NCBI RefSeq assembly: GCF_033807715.1
Contig: NC_084591.1
Coordinates: 33,264,590 to 33,328,589 of the forward strand
DNA length: 64,000 nucleotides
Origin: Cololabis saira
Lineage: Eukaryota; Chordata; Actinopteri; Beloniformes; Belonidae
Reading direction: 5' to 3'
The position numbers and the translations under genes were made by a program. The notes under the pieces were generated by a model. The model saw only the letters and a list, made by a program, of their open reading frames with translations, was not told where the DNA came from and did not search any database. Positions 22,717-64,000 of the stretch are shown here, piece after piece (position 1 is the stretch's first letter; each line of letters opens with the position of its first letter).

Positions 22717-24959
22717 GAGACAAACGTCCTAATGACTCCCAGCTGAGCTTCCAAGCAGAAAAACTCTGAGGACTCTCATCAGACCCTCCTGGAAATGATG
22801 ACGTTAACCTCCATGGAGTCTAAAAGGATAAGAGGGGTGTTGGTCCACCGTTTCACGATAAAGCTTCAAAAATAGCTAAAACATACCTTTGCACAATGTG
22901 AAACTGTCAAAATTGTATCAATGGTTATTTTTTTCTTTAATTTCTGCTCTGAGAACGGGAAACACAAAAATCACTATTGCATAACTGTACATTGTTCATA
23001 ATGCTTAAAAGGTGGTAAAAGAGATGGGTAGTTTGAGTCTCATCCATCCAAAACTATCCAAAGGTATTAATGGATGCACAGTTAGAGTAAGGGATGGGAA
23101 CTAGGCATCACATTGCTTAAACACTGCTTTTAAAACAGTTTCCTAGCATTTATTGTGAAACTGTTCGATTTTGGAAAGTGGACAAACAAACCTATTAGAT
23201 GTCACGTGGAACCATATTTGTTACTTCAGAGGGACTCCTACGGTATAAAGTCCACATTAAAGAGACATCCGTCTCGTTATGCACATTCAAAAATGATCCA
23301 ACACAGAAAGAAAAGAGAGGAGATATGTTTAAGACATTGTTAAAAACTTTACAAAAGTTAGCTCTGCTACACGCAGGTACTATGACATGCATACTCTACA
23401 GTACAAATGTACCGGTACATTTACATCTGAATTTCTTCAAAATAAAATGTAGCAATCGAGGATAACGACATGCATAGATTGGAAGTGTTCACATAGCAGG
23501 GAGGATCCTGTAGTTGCTTTAGTACTGGAACAAGATTTAAAAGCAAAAATGAAACATGATTCACTGGACTGAACCTTGAAGCGACATTAACTACTGACAA
23601 CCTGCGACACACAGTAAGTCTCCACCATGGAGTGTGACTGCACCTTATTATTTCTGACCTGCTCTAACTCACTAACTGCACCACTCCAAGAAACAGTTGA
23701 TAAATGAAAAGTCATGCCTTACATTGGGAATGTGCATAATAGTCATGCAGAAGCACAGCAGTGCAAAAATATATATCTAAAAAAAGCACGATACATTTGA
23801 TTGCATCATAGAAAACATGATAGAAAGTTGATCATCTGCAAACATTCAGAGGACACCTGAGAAATGTGGACGTCATTTAGTCTATCTGAGGGTTGAAAAC
23901 AAAAAACAAAATGAAAAAAACATGAATCCAAGGATCATAAAAATAACTTTGCCCATTCTTTTGTTTGTTCGGGTCAACAATCACAGCATCCTGCCAACAC
24001 TGATGTGGAAAATCATCCATACACCGTCAGTCTACAAGGCAACGGCCGCCACAACGCCATCTTACTGAGCACATGCCGTTCCAGTCCATGGCATCACAAC
24101 TGACCACAGCAAAATGCAACGCCGCACCACCTGACCGCGTCTGACAAATCCAAACTCTCAGTTCCCTAATAGAACCAGCAGTCAGAGCCGCGTCTGTACG
24201 TGGGCTCGATAAATGGCTGGAAATGAAGAATGTGCTTGTGTGTTCTGAGGGAGAAACAGTAAACGTAAGCTCTTTGCAAGCCGAACATCCAAGCCACAGG
24301 TATTTCCAAGATATCCCAGCTTCAACCACGCTTCAGAGCTTCCAGCAGCAAATGAGAACCAGGCCGCGAGCAGCAGGACGGATGAGCAGATCTGCGGATG
24401 CTGCGGGCGAGTGTATACGTTGCTTCACGCCGGGAGTCACATTACAACATACACTGTCGCCACATGCCGAGACCCATGCTGAGAGCCGTGCCGGTGCTGT
24501 GGTGTGACTTGCATCCAAAGCAAACGCTTCGCTGGAGAGTTCACGGAGTTCACAGCAGACAGGAAGACGGGAAGATAAGAGAAAACAGTTCTTGCATTTC
24601 AATCACGTGCTGCACAACACAGGCCACAAGTGATGCTGCTGACACAACTGTGCACGGCAGATATATCGTTACAATGTAGGCACGGTCAAAGTTTCACAAA
24701 GTTCACGTTCCATCAACTCGAGATGGTCAAAATCAGCAGGAACACGGCGACTGACAAACAGCTCACAATGAACCAGGCATCGAGACGAGGACTTTGTCTA
24801 CCAAAAGTACAGAACTGTGATACCATGCAAACGCTCCGTCAAACGTCAACAACCTCCACGATGAGATCTGTTGGTTTTCTTGGTTAATGAAATGTCCACA
24901 AATATCGACTGGCATGCGTCAACAGCGATATATAGTTACTTTATAAGAACAGTGTCAGC
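22717..24959. other. Intergenic DNA 3' of ano3
   Basis: No gene was seen. The part nearest 25 kb may belong to a longer ano3 3' UTR if the signal at 24960 is not used. Its open frames have no recognised match. Confidence 0.45.
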
Positions 24960-24965
24960 TTTATT
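24960..24965 (-). other. Candidate ano3 polyadenylation signal (AATAAA)
   Basis: The minus strand reads AATAAA about 540 bases beyond the ano3 stop codon. This would give a 3' UTR of about 560 bases. Use of other downstream signals cannot be excluded. Confidence 0.45.
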
Positions 24966-25504
24966 TGGTAGTCACGTCAAAAGAATCACTGCAACAACGA
25001 CATAAAAAAAGAAGTAAAGTGCCACAGCAGCGTTGCCACTGGGGTATGGGGTCTGCTGATGCTGGGGGGGGGGCCATGCTGCGAGCTGGACCACACTGCA
25101 GGGTCAAAGCAAAGTGCTAGCTGCCACACAGAAGTGCAGGACGAGTGATCTGCAGCCCTTGATCTGCATAGATTACATTTAAAAAGTTTTTCCCCACTTA
25201 AAACCACGACACAGTACAGACCCAAGGGCGACCTGCCGGACGGAGGCGGGAGAAGGACCGGGCAGGGCGGTGCAGAACACCGGACTTCAAACAGATGTGA
25301 AGGGAGTTATGTGGGTCGGCCTTCTGGGCTGAAGCCTGACAGGTCCGGGAGCGGGAGCGGGTCTCTGGAGGGTGTCTTTGGTGTCGAGAATCAGCCGTGC
25401 GAAGCTGGACTCAAAGCTAAACAACATGACAGGCAGGCAGGAGGAGGCGGGGCCTGTGAGCGGAGGGCTGGGCAGCATGTCGTGGATGCAGAGGGGGCAT
25501 AAAG

Positions 25505-55383
<29,879 letters not shown>

Positions 55384-55790
55384 GGCGGCGTTCAGTTAGG
55401 TCTCCGGCGTAAGTAATCAGATCGCGCGGTGCGAAAAAGCAGATTGCAGGAAACATGGGAAACTGTGGCGGGCTGCCGTGGGTGTCCACTTGGCTCCCAT
55501 CCTGCCAAACGATGTGCAAACCCCGGCAACACCTGTCTCAGCTCCGCAAGCTCCCGCCTCCCCCCTCCGCTCCCCCCTCCGCCACCATTCACGACTGTTG
55601 TCATGGCGACGGGAGGCAGGGGAGGTCCTGCGATGCGCGGGTCCTCCTCCGGCCTGATTTACTTGACTCTCAGACAAGCTGCGGGAAATGAGCAGGACAG
55701 CAGCGCCTCTGAAACGGACCGACAGGCGCGCGTATTGATTGGCTCGTCCATCATCTTCGTGCTGAACGCGGCGTGTTCCCTCTTGCTCAA
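55384..55790 (-). promoter_or_regulatory. CpG-rich block, likely ano3 promoter and 5' UTR
   Basis: Immediately upstream of the ano3 start codon CG dinucleotides are dense ('cggcgtaag', 'gatcgcgcggtgcg', 'gcgcgcgtattg'). GC content rises sharply over the AT-rich surroundings. This is typical of a vertebrate promoter island. Overlapping open frames on both strands here are by-products of the base composition. Confidence 0.7.
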
Positions 55791-57797
55791 CTATTAGATG
55801 TCAAACGCGAACAGGGCGACGCCAAAGCAGTAAATTAAACAGTGGACTAATGCAACCAATACTACAGATTAGGACAAGCAATGGCAGCAATATTAATAAC
55901 AGAAGAAAGCGTCAATAATAGGCTTCCGGACTCTTTATATGGGGGAGGGAATATTTAGGCACGCATTAATTATTGTTAGGTTGTGGGGAAAACTCAAAAC
56001 GGTCAATATTATAACTCTTTAGAGGGCTCAGAGATCAGCCGCGGCAGGGCATCCCTCGTTTGTCAGGAAATGTTAATCAGAGCATCTACATGGCTGCAGG
56101 TCTCTGGACTCCTGATCCCAAAGCTGCTTCAGCTTTAATTGGCTGTGTGTGAGTGCAACACACACCCAATATTAAGTTTAATTAAAAAAATAAGATAAAA
56201 TGTTGCTTTATACTGCATCTGTCATATTCCATCGGGTTGTTCAAAGTTCAGTCTTTAGTTTATTAACAGTGATTAATTTAAGGCCCGTTATCTTCCATGT
56301 CTTCACTGTTTTTCACACTTTAGTATTAACAAATGTAATTCATGCTGTTTTGTTATTCTTTTTTTACATGTAGACATGACGAGACAGAAAAATAAACTAC
56401 AATAATGTAGTGAGCCAGAGAGTTCTCAGTTTCATCTGCAAGGTCACCAGTCTCATTTTAACACCAAGCACCGAGTTAGTAGCAGAACTACAGTCTGGCC
56501 GGTGTCTGCATCCATGTTGGGAGACTCTCAGATCAAACTGAGACTGTGGCGAACTGACCGGACCACGAGGCTGAGCCGTGCCCCTACTTTTGTACATCAA
56601 TCTCTCTCTGAGGGGGTATTCAGAGGACTAGTCTGGCATCTGTCATAGATGCAAATACCATCTGCTTTCCTGCAGCACAGCACGCCTATCCTCCTCCCAC
56701 TGTTCTGATATCTCTTGAGGACTGGCGTGAGAGCCGTGCTTGCCAACCCTTGCAAGATGCCAGTCATCCACCAAGCAAATGTGTTTCTTCCAGAGAGGAG
56801 TCCAATAAATAAATACGCAGCTCTTCCACAGTCTGGTCAGTCCCATTTAAAATGGTACCTTTTCCATTCCTGGCTGTTAGTTTAGAGATGTAGGTCAGAT
56901 GACTGCCCTGCACAGGGAGGAAGGTTTTAGACAATGGAAATACTGCCACCCTGTGGAAAGAGTTGGTAACTGAGCTTTCACCATGCAATAACCACAAAAG
57001 AACCCCTTTGTGGTTGCATTTTTCAGCAAAGCATACATTTTGATTCATGAGCTACATTTCATAGATTGCGCACACAGAATGGTTCTTCTGCAGCCTAAAA
57101 ACTAAATACATTTCTGTCATATCATTTTTGGGTTCAAGTCAGAAAATAATCACTGTTAAAATACATATATATTGCAAAAAGTAAGGCTTATTTTTATTAA
57201 TAATCTGATGTGAAAGTAGCAAGAAACATTTGTCTAATTATCTATAATAAGTAATACAATTAGAAATGTATTATCATGAAGAAGTAAAACAAATGCAGAC
57301 ATATCTAATCACGTTGAGAAGCATTAAAGCCCCTTCAGCACTATTCAACACATCTCTAGTTGCAGAAAGAAAGCTCTGATTAGGAAGGAGCGCTCATGTC
57401 TGCACATTAAACTAAATGAGCCCTGTTAGTTTCCTGAACAGCTCAGCAGCTGTGGGATCTGCTGATACAGCCAGTTCACAAGTAAAACCAAGAATTCACA
57501 GTTTTCTTCTTCAGCCCAACAAGCAAATGCTTATCAGCTCTTAACTGGTTTGCAGTGCCGGAGGTCTCCTGGCTGATTGCACTTAAGGGCAAAAATCAAT
57601 GAATGTAATGTAAGTTCCGATTTTATAAAACACCGGAAAGCAGTGAATCCCGATTTCTGAAGACCCAACTCAAAACAATACATTTTAAGTGTATTTATTT
57701 CTATTCAAAATTTATTGTGTGAAGTAGATTCATCATCTTGAAAAAAAAGAGATGTGATTGCAAACATTTAAATTCTCAGAGGAACTGTGAAACTCAC
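55791..57797. other. Upstream region of ano3, no feature seen
   Basis: AT-rich sequence between the CpG-rich block and the exon-like segment at 57.8 kb. It may be the second intron of an alternative ano3 transcript. Confidence 0.4.
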
Positions 57798-57965
57798 TGG
57801 AGAGCTGGTCAGTCTCGGAGCCCACTGAGGCGGAGCACGACGAGCTCTGAGACGCCGAGCGGCTGATGGTGGGATTAATGGGAGCCCCTCTGTCGGCTCC
57901 AGGGGGACGGTGGGCCTCATTCCCCAGCAGGGGGAGGGACACGCCGCTGCCTTCATGACACGATT
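57798..57965 (-). CDS. Probable coding exon, candidate alternative N-terminal exon of ano3
   Basis: A 168-nt segment with a strong polypyrimidine acceptor (TCTTTTCAG) and a consensus donor (CA|GTGAGT) is open across its length. It encodes a Ser-rich, probably disordered peptide (SRSASQSSSCSASVGSETDQ). It enters and leaves in phase 1, the same phase as ano3 exon 2. Splicing to 44945 would therefore keep frame in place of exon 1. It could instead belong to an unrelated gene on this strand. Confidence 0.55.
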
Positions 57966-60900
57966 CTGAAAAGAGACAAGACCGTCAAGCTTGATCAAGA
58001 AGTGATTTCATGCTGAAGTCGTCTCGTTGTTACTAAAATTTTATTAGTTAGAAATTGCTGGTTATCTGCTTTTCATAGTCACTTTAGCACCTGATCACGT
58101 CAGCACCAACTCCTCTCATATTACTGCACTCATACATTTTTAAAACGCTATTTTGCTCTGGGATACCTGACACTGATGCAGGACAGTGAAGCTCTGGGTC
58201 TCTGGGCCTAAACTGTTCAGATACTTAATAACATAACATGTGGCCACTCGGAGGGAACTTTTCATTCACTTCTGAAAGAAACTTGTGATAGTTTTCCTTT
58301 TTTCTATCACTGTAGCTTTGGAAAAATCAGCAGAAATAAATGACTGAAATTTCAAGAGGAAAACATTGGTGAACAACCAAACGGTTGAGTTTTGTAAATG
58401 GAGTAGGCTACCACGGAGTTGTGAGACATCACCTGTTTCAGCCACATATGTAGTGTTTGGATTGATAAAGGTTTGACTAGTTTGTAACCCTTGAAAACGT
58501 TTCTATTAAATAAACTTTTTATGCTATTTGTTCATGTACATACTTAAATAATGAAATGTTGGGGACAATAAAAAAGAAAATGTCTAAAGCTCTGCTATAA
58601 ATGTATGTCCTAAACAATTAACTTCATAATTATAAATAATAAAACTATTTTCTAAGCAGTCAGAGCTACGGCGTTGCAGTCGGAGTCGCTGCACTGCAGT
58701 CGGAGCAACGGCGTTGTTAAATGAAATGACCCCAGGTTCACGATGACGCCCTTCTAGCCTGATCTGGTATTACATTGCTGAAATCAGCCAGGTCTTTCTT
58801 GAACCTGATGAATTCTGGGTGGCAGAACATGTTGCTCAGAACTTGAATAAATTGTTAAATATGAATGGTGTCTCCACAGATGTGCCTGTGATGGGTGCGT
58901 CAGTAGACCTGACCTGTGTGACCTTTCACCTGACCCCCCCCATCTTCCCTGCAGCAGTTTTTAGCTGCGTGACAGAGGAGGTGGTCATGTTTGAAATGGT
59001 GGTTTTGTGTGACTTTAATGAGCATGTGCGGACGCAGTAATGAACTGTGTTGAGTGACGGTGACTTTTAAATGTGTTCCTGAGTCCACGCAATTACTTTT
59101 GAGACGTTTGCTGTTTGTCTTTCGTGCAGAGCTACCAAAATATCTGAGTACCTGGATGCTTGTTTACCAGTATTTCTCCAGATTTTCTGATTTTGTTAAT
59201 GAATTTGCATCCACATATATGAAAATGTGTCTTTACTTGTCACACTTGACCACGCAGTATTTCAGAGAGGTGAACCCCTGCCCTCCTGCATTATGCTCTC
59301 TTTATCACCTGTATTTTTACTGACCTGTTTCCATCTCTCTTTTTTTTTGACAACTCATTATTTTTGTTGCTGGCATTACATTTTTTTTTTTTTATGGTTT
59401 CAGCAGTTCACAATCGATATCTGTCCTATTTTGAATTAAATGTCAAGTTTAACTAACTCTCAAAAGAGCTTTTTTAAATTTACATTTTGGATGGCAGACG
59501 TGGTACTTACGGCGAGCTATTGAAAGGTAACATTTTCATACGTGCCAGAGAGGTGGCAGCAAACTAACACACCCAGGTTACCAGAGCTGTGCGTCACTAG
59601 TCCCAGAAATAAAAAAGTCCACTAAAACGTGTTTGGATTCAATAAAGCTGTCCAGACTAAGTGCAATAAGATCCTGATTATGTCAAAACTATTGAGACAT
59701 GAGGAAGATCACCTGATGAATATCCGGGCACATCGATTATTATTTAAACATACTTTTTATGACCAAGGGCCTCTAAATTCCTCCCCACAGCACAAGTACA
59801 TTCCTGATGAGATTTTGAAGAACGTGCAATTGGATCAACTAAATATTAAACTGAAAGTATAATTCATCAAAGCCTAAATGCATCACAGTCAGACTGTCTG
59901 ATAGGAGCTTTTACCAAATTACTACTTTGCTAATACATATTAGAACTTTAATAACCTTAAAGGACCTCATAATTGCATTAATGTATGTTCAAAAACAACA
60001 ATGTCAGCAAATGAATATGGAAATGGAACTGAGTGCAACCAGGTGCATATACAGTATATTTAGCTGTTGACTCAATTAAAGAGGCCTAAGTGTTTATCAG
60101 TGCTAATACATCCGAGCTAAAAGGGGTGTAGATCCAGCAATGAGGGCATTTACACAGCTGTTTGGTCCATTACGTGATAGGCTCTCTAAGTCAGTGTGCA
60201 GCTTATACGTCACTTAAACAACAGCTTTTATTAGTCACCACAATCTCTTAAGGCCATATAAATGTTTTTATAGTCTTAACACTTGACTTCCTTTTGGTAA
60301 CATATAATAACAATATGCATTGAACAGTCCAAATGTTAGCTATTAGACACCATTTCAAACAATAATGATGGTTGAAAATAGCATTCAAAAGATAATTAAG
60401 AGATAATTAAATAAAATAGTAATCAGTCATCGGTGAACACAGCTAACAAACGGATAAAAAAGATCCAAACCACTGAACATTATCCACACAGCACAAATGA
60501 GATGATGCCCCCTGGCAGCGATAATTTGGGACTTCAGTCATGAGCCATTACATGCATGCGCTGGTTAACTCTCTGACATAAACAATGTTGGGCATGATAG
60601 CGGGATGGACTTTTCTTGAAAACAGACATGCCTTCCTCTCTTCCGTGTGTGGCTGACCGCTTATCATCCCAGGATTACGGTTATGCTCCCCCATGCCGTG
60701 CAACCACATTGGTGTTAAAATTAGTGCATGTACCAGAGAGGCGCAGGGAGGTCCCCATGTAATAATTGTTACAGTTACTGTGTACGCCTGACCACTTCAT
60801 CTAGTTGAAATTTAAAGAAAATGACAGGACATAACCATTACTATGTGCTTCTCTTGAGACACTTTACTAACTCATATGTTTACTAATTTATTGCGTATCA

Positions 60901-61229
60901 CACGTCAATAATATATCAAGCTTGAGGATCAGATTTCATCCAGACAATTAACAGCATGGTTCATGCACAGTGACACATGCACTCATCTCTTTCTGTTGAA
61001 ATGTTTTCTTTTCATCACTCAATACTCTGCAAAACATTGCTTTCAAACAAATTAATTCATCACAAAGGGATACAATTGCAAAAAGTCAGAGATAAAAGAT
61101 TAAATAAATATCTAATAATTAATTTTAGTTTTGCTGCAGCTTTTTTTTTTTTTTTAGTTTGCTGCTATTTTGCATCCAAGAGTCAACTTTAAAGCCATGA
61201 TGCCTCCTTCAGAGAAGAGGTGAACCTAC
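57966..61229. other. No gene seen
   Basis: AT-rich sequence. A short GC-richer stretch near 58650-58725 repeats 'gcagtcggag' three times. No exon was recognised. Confidence 0.4.
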
Positions 61230-61269
61230 CTGAAGAGGAGGCAGCAGCCTGTGACACTGTAATTTCCAT
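61230..61269 (-). CDS. Possible first coding exon of an alternative ano3 transcript
   Basis: The minus strand has ATG at 61267-61269, 13 codons (MEITVSQAAASSS) and one extra base before a good donor (G|GTAGGT). The phase fits the exon-like segment at 57798-57965, and through it ano3 exon 2. The resulting protein would be about 54 residues longer than the main form. This is inference from splice phase only. Confidence 0.4.
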
Positions 61270-62089
61270 TGCATGCACTCACAAACTAAGCAGAAATCTC
61301 CTGTTCAAAGGTTTTTCAGTGATAATTCATGGCAAAACCTCATGAACCTGTCACTCCCACAGCACAGCACTCTGAGTTGTGAGACGGACAAGGCGCTCCA
61401 GTAAAGATGAATAGGTGGAGTTTAAAATGTTGTCAGGCAAAGAGAGGCACAACATTAAACTCTGAGTCTATTGACTGCAGAGTATTGATTGGACGGGGCT
61501 GCTAGTGTATGGAGCATCACTTACTTCACATGATCTATTGATCTATTTCACTGACAACGAATTAGAGGATAGCCTAAACCCCCCGTAAAGACAGGTCTAG
61601 CTTCATCTGTTAGATTCAAATACTTGAGTATTTGTATTATTTTAATATTTACTGTTAAAATCAATAAGTATTTTAGATTGAGTTGTCTTTTCGTGAGTCT
61701 TGTTTGCCTCAAATTCAATTAATGTCAGGTATTACGGTGTAATTACAGCTGAATATTTATTTAGTCCCTTATGTTCAGATCCCCTTCTCCTTTAACTGAC
61801 CAGTGACGGGTAACTTGTAGCGATCGGTCCATGAGGCGAATACGTAGTAGCGACATTTATGGGATGCACGAGTTCATTCACTGCCATGATAATCGTTATA
61901 CCCCCTTCAGCCACCAGGTGGTGCTGCGGAGCAGCTGCTCCAGGAGGAACGCCCCACACTCGAGGTGCGTTCAAATCCTGCAACACAAGATTAAATAATG
62001 AGTAAAAACAAATGAAAACATACATATAATTCATTTATGCTTTTCTTTATCATCTGTGAAAATATTTTGTCTAATCTTATTTTTTGATT

Positions 62090-62640
62090 TTGTTTAGATT
62101 GACAGGGTTAGTGACTCCAGTGCTTTCTCCAAGGCAACACGATTCTGCAAACAGCTTTCAGTTTTTGGCCCTAAAAATGAAAGGGAAAAGATCAGCGCTC
62201 ACCTTGGCTCCATGTCATTGACAGCTACAAATCAACCCAGAAATCTTGGTGTAATTATTGACTCAGACCTGAACTTCAACAGCTATCCAAAGGTTATCAC
62301 TAAATCTGCCTATTACGAACCTGAAAAACATTGCTAGAATTAAGGGGTTTCTGTCTAAACAAGACATGGAAAATCTTATTCATGCATTCATTTTCAGTAG
62401 GTAGGATTATTGCAATGGCATCTTTACAGGCTGTAACAAGAAATCAATCAGGCAGCTGCAGCTGATCCAGAACGCTGCCGCCAGAGTCCTTACAAACACC
62501 AGGAAACTGGACCACATTACACCGGTCATGAAATCACTACACTGGCTTCCAGTGAGTCAAAGGATAGAGTTTAAAATCTTACTGCTGGTCTACAAAGACC
62601 TGAATGGTCTTGGACCAAAATACATGCTGGATCTGTAGAC
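62090..62640 (+). pseudogene. L2-like LINE 3' coding fragment
   Basis: In changing frames the sequence reads NLGVIIDSDLNFNSY, then LQLIQNAAARVLTNTRKLDH and IEFKILLLVYKDLNGLGPKY. This is the end of a fish L2-type LINE ORF. It is truncated at the 5' side and frameshifted. Confidence 0.8.
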
Positions 62641-62860
62641 CTGAGGGGTATTCCAGGAAGCGGGTTTAGTGAAAATCCTGAGTTTGTTAAGCCTGAGATC
62701 AGGGAAATCCAGAGTTTTCAGTTCCAGAAAGCGAGTTAACTCAAACTCTGAGTCAGTTACTATGGCAACTGAGCCTGTGAACCTAACCTGCTCTCTAGCA
62801 GGTTTACTTCAATAAAGCCTGAGTTTCTCTCTGTCTCCTCCCTCAGTGGCGTCAATTCAG
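62641..62860. repeat. Possible Harbinger-like MITE fragment
   Basis: It begins 'ggggtattccaggaagcggg' followed by tttagtgaaaa, a phrase common in fish PIF/Harbinger MITEs. Short direct and inverted repeats of 'aactctgagt' type follow. The right end was not defined. Confidence 0.45.
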
Positions 62861-63528
62861 CCGATTGGGGCAAGCGGTTAGAGTTAGAGAGTTAGAGAGC
62901 AGAAAAAGCGTATCTAACAAACACAACGTATTTTATTCACTATGTCAGTGCAACAATAACACAGGGACATCCGAGTTTAACTTCAAACAGTTAAAGTCCA
63001 AATGCAAAAAGCAGAGGGAGGTTAAAAAAAAAAAAAGTCAAATATTTCCCTTAAACAGATTTATAAGAGGGTAGGGTGATTTGATATCTTACCATAAAAT
63101 GAACTTGCATAATTAATCCATCAGTGGCTATCAGCCTCGTTAATATCTTCTGCTGCTGGGGCAACATTGGACCCATCACTTGCCTTCTTTCTTTCTTTCT
63201 TTTTTAAAATTGCGTGGTTGTCTGCTTCCTTTTCATTTTTGTAAGTTACTAACTGCAGAGCTAAAAACAGGGGGGGAAAGATAATACCTAGTGAAATCCA
63301 TCATGTTTTTCTGATATGCATTTGTAGTTATTTTATATGTATTAAGTAGTAGAATAAATCATTACAAATAGACACAGAGTAATTCCATACATGCATAAAA
63401 AAAAAATTACAAAAAAACATTTTCCCCTGAAGCCGAGGTGTCGGCTGCCCCTGATCTAAATGACAATAAAATGACATTCAATACCATTCCGCCACTGCTT
63501 TCATCTGCAATACTATAAGACAGTGTGC

Positions 63529-63742
63529 TTTCTCAATCCTGTTCCTCGTGGGCCCCTGTCCTGCATGTTTTAGATGTTTCCCTGCTTCAGCGCACCGTGA
63601 TAAAAGTACCTGTGTCATCAACAGAGCTGTGCAGACCTTGATGACAAGCTAATGAGGACCTTTAATTAGAATCAGGTGTGTTGGTGCAGGGAAACATCTA
63701 AAACATGCAGGACAGGGGCCCACGAGGACCAGGATTGAGAAA
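63529..63742. mobile_element. Palindromic MITE with 57-bp terminal inverted repeats
   Basis: The arm 63529-63585 ('tttctcaatcctgttcctcg', then tgggcccctgtcctgcatg) is repeated as its complement at 63686-63742 with one mismatch seen. About 100 bases of non-coding DNA lie between. This fold-back repeat is common in fish. No target duplication was seen. Confidence 0.88.
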
Positions 63743-64000
63743 CACTTAAATGTTAAATGAATACTGCATTCAAACTTACACATTGACTGCAGCAACTTTC
63801 CCCCACGCCATTTCTCTCCTCGTGTTTCGTGTTTTTTTTTCTGAAATATGCTCTCATACTTGCCATACGCACGTATTGACACTTCTAACTCCAATGGCGT
63901 GAAGTATGTGGATCTTCAGATGCAAATTAATGTTTCCTCAAAGGGATTTTGTAAATTGAAATGTTAAATAAAGTTTAAAAAGAAAAAAGAAAAAGTATGT

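Noticed and set aside
24027..24679. Overlapping open frames 3' of ano3
   Set aside because: They run on both strands in slightly GC-richer DNA without splice context or family match.
61792..62034. Exon-like minus-strand open segment with an AG before GATTTGAACGCACC
   Set aside because: The segment has no clear donor, no family match, and looks like repeat-derived DNA. It was not joined to any gene.

Overview
This window is nuclear DNA from a ray-finned fish, most likely a teleost. Two vertebrate genes are readable on the minus strand. They are fibin (fin bud initiation factor, one exon, 4065-4694) and a complete ano3 (anoctamin 3, 25 coding exons, 25505-55383). Both keep the relative order and orientation of the human 11p14 block, with FIBIN downstream of ANO3. 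The rest is intergenic and intronic DNA with many fish-type repeats: a Gmr1-like LTR retrotransposon, L2/CR1-like LINE fragments, tRNA-derived SINEs, hAT-like and mariner-like palindromic elements, and long microsatellites.

Layout. 1-3.6 kb: intergenic DNA with one SINE-like copy. 3.6-4.9 kb: fibin. 5.1-6.0 kb: a dispersed GC-richer repeat. 7725-14016: a 6292-bp Ty3/gypsy-family retrotransposon on the minus strand, with two 865-bp LTRs and a 5-bp target duplication (attat). Its integrase lies upstream of reverse transcriptase, the arrangement of the Gmr1 clade. It has an in-frame UGA just after the protease and a frame change between RT and RNase H. 14-25 kb: intergenic, with a mariner-like MITE (19.0 kb) and a hAT-like element with 8-bp target duplications (22.0-22.7 kb). 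25.5-55.4 kb: ano3. Its introns carry an (AT)n tract, a tRNA-derived SINE, a 20-bp minisatellite, an (AC)n tract, a 623-bp palindromic element with an 8-bp duplication, and LINE remnants. 55.4-55.8 kb: a CpG-rich block at the ano3 start. 55.8-64 kb: two exon-like segments that could encode an alternative ano3 N terminus, then L2 and MITE remnants.

The ano3 model was assembled by hand from GT/AG boundaries with matching codon phases. The 25 exons sum to 2919 nt, giving 972 residues plus a stop, close to the roughly 980 residues of the mammalian protein. The N-terminal motif [12 protein letters not shown] and the start MVHHSGSIQ point to ANO3 rather than its closest paralogue ANO4. Fibin is a secreted factor of limb/fin bud initiation, and ano3 is a neuronal membrane protein of the TMEM16 family. 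They are linked by ancestral synteny, not by a shared pathway. No prokaryotic system, CRISPR array, or rRNA or functional tRNA gene was seen.
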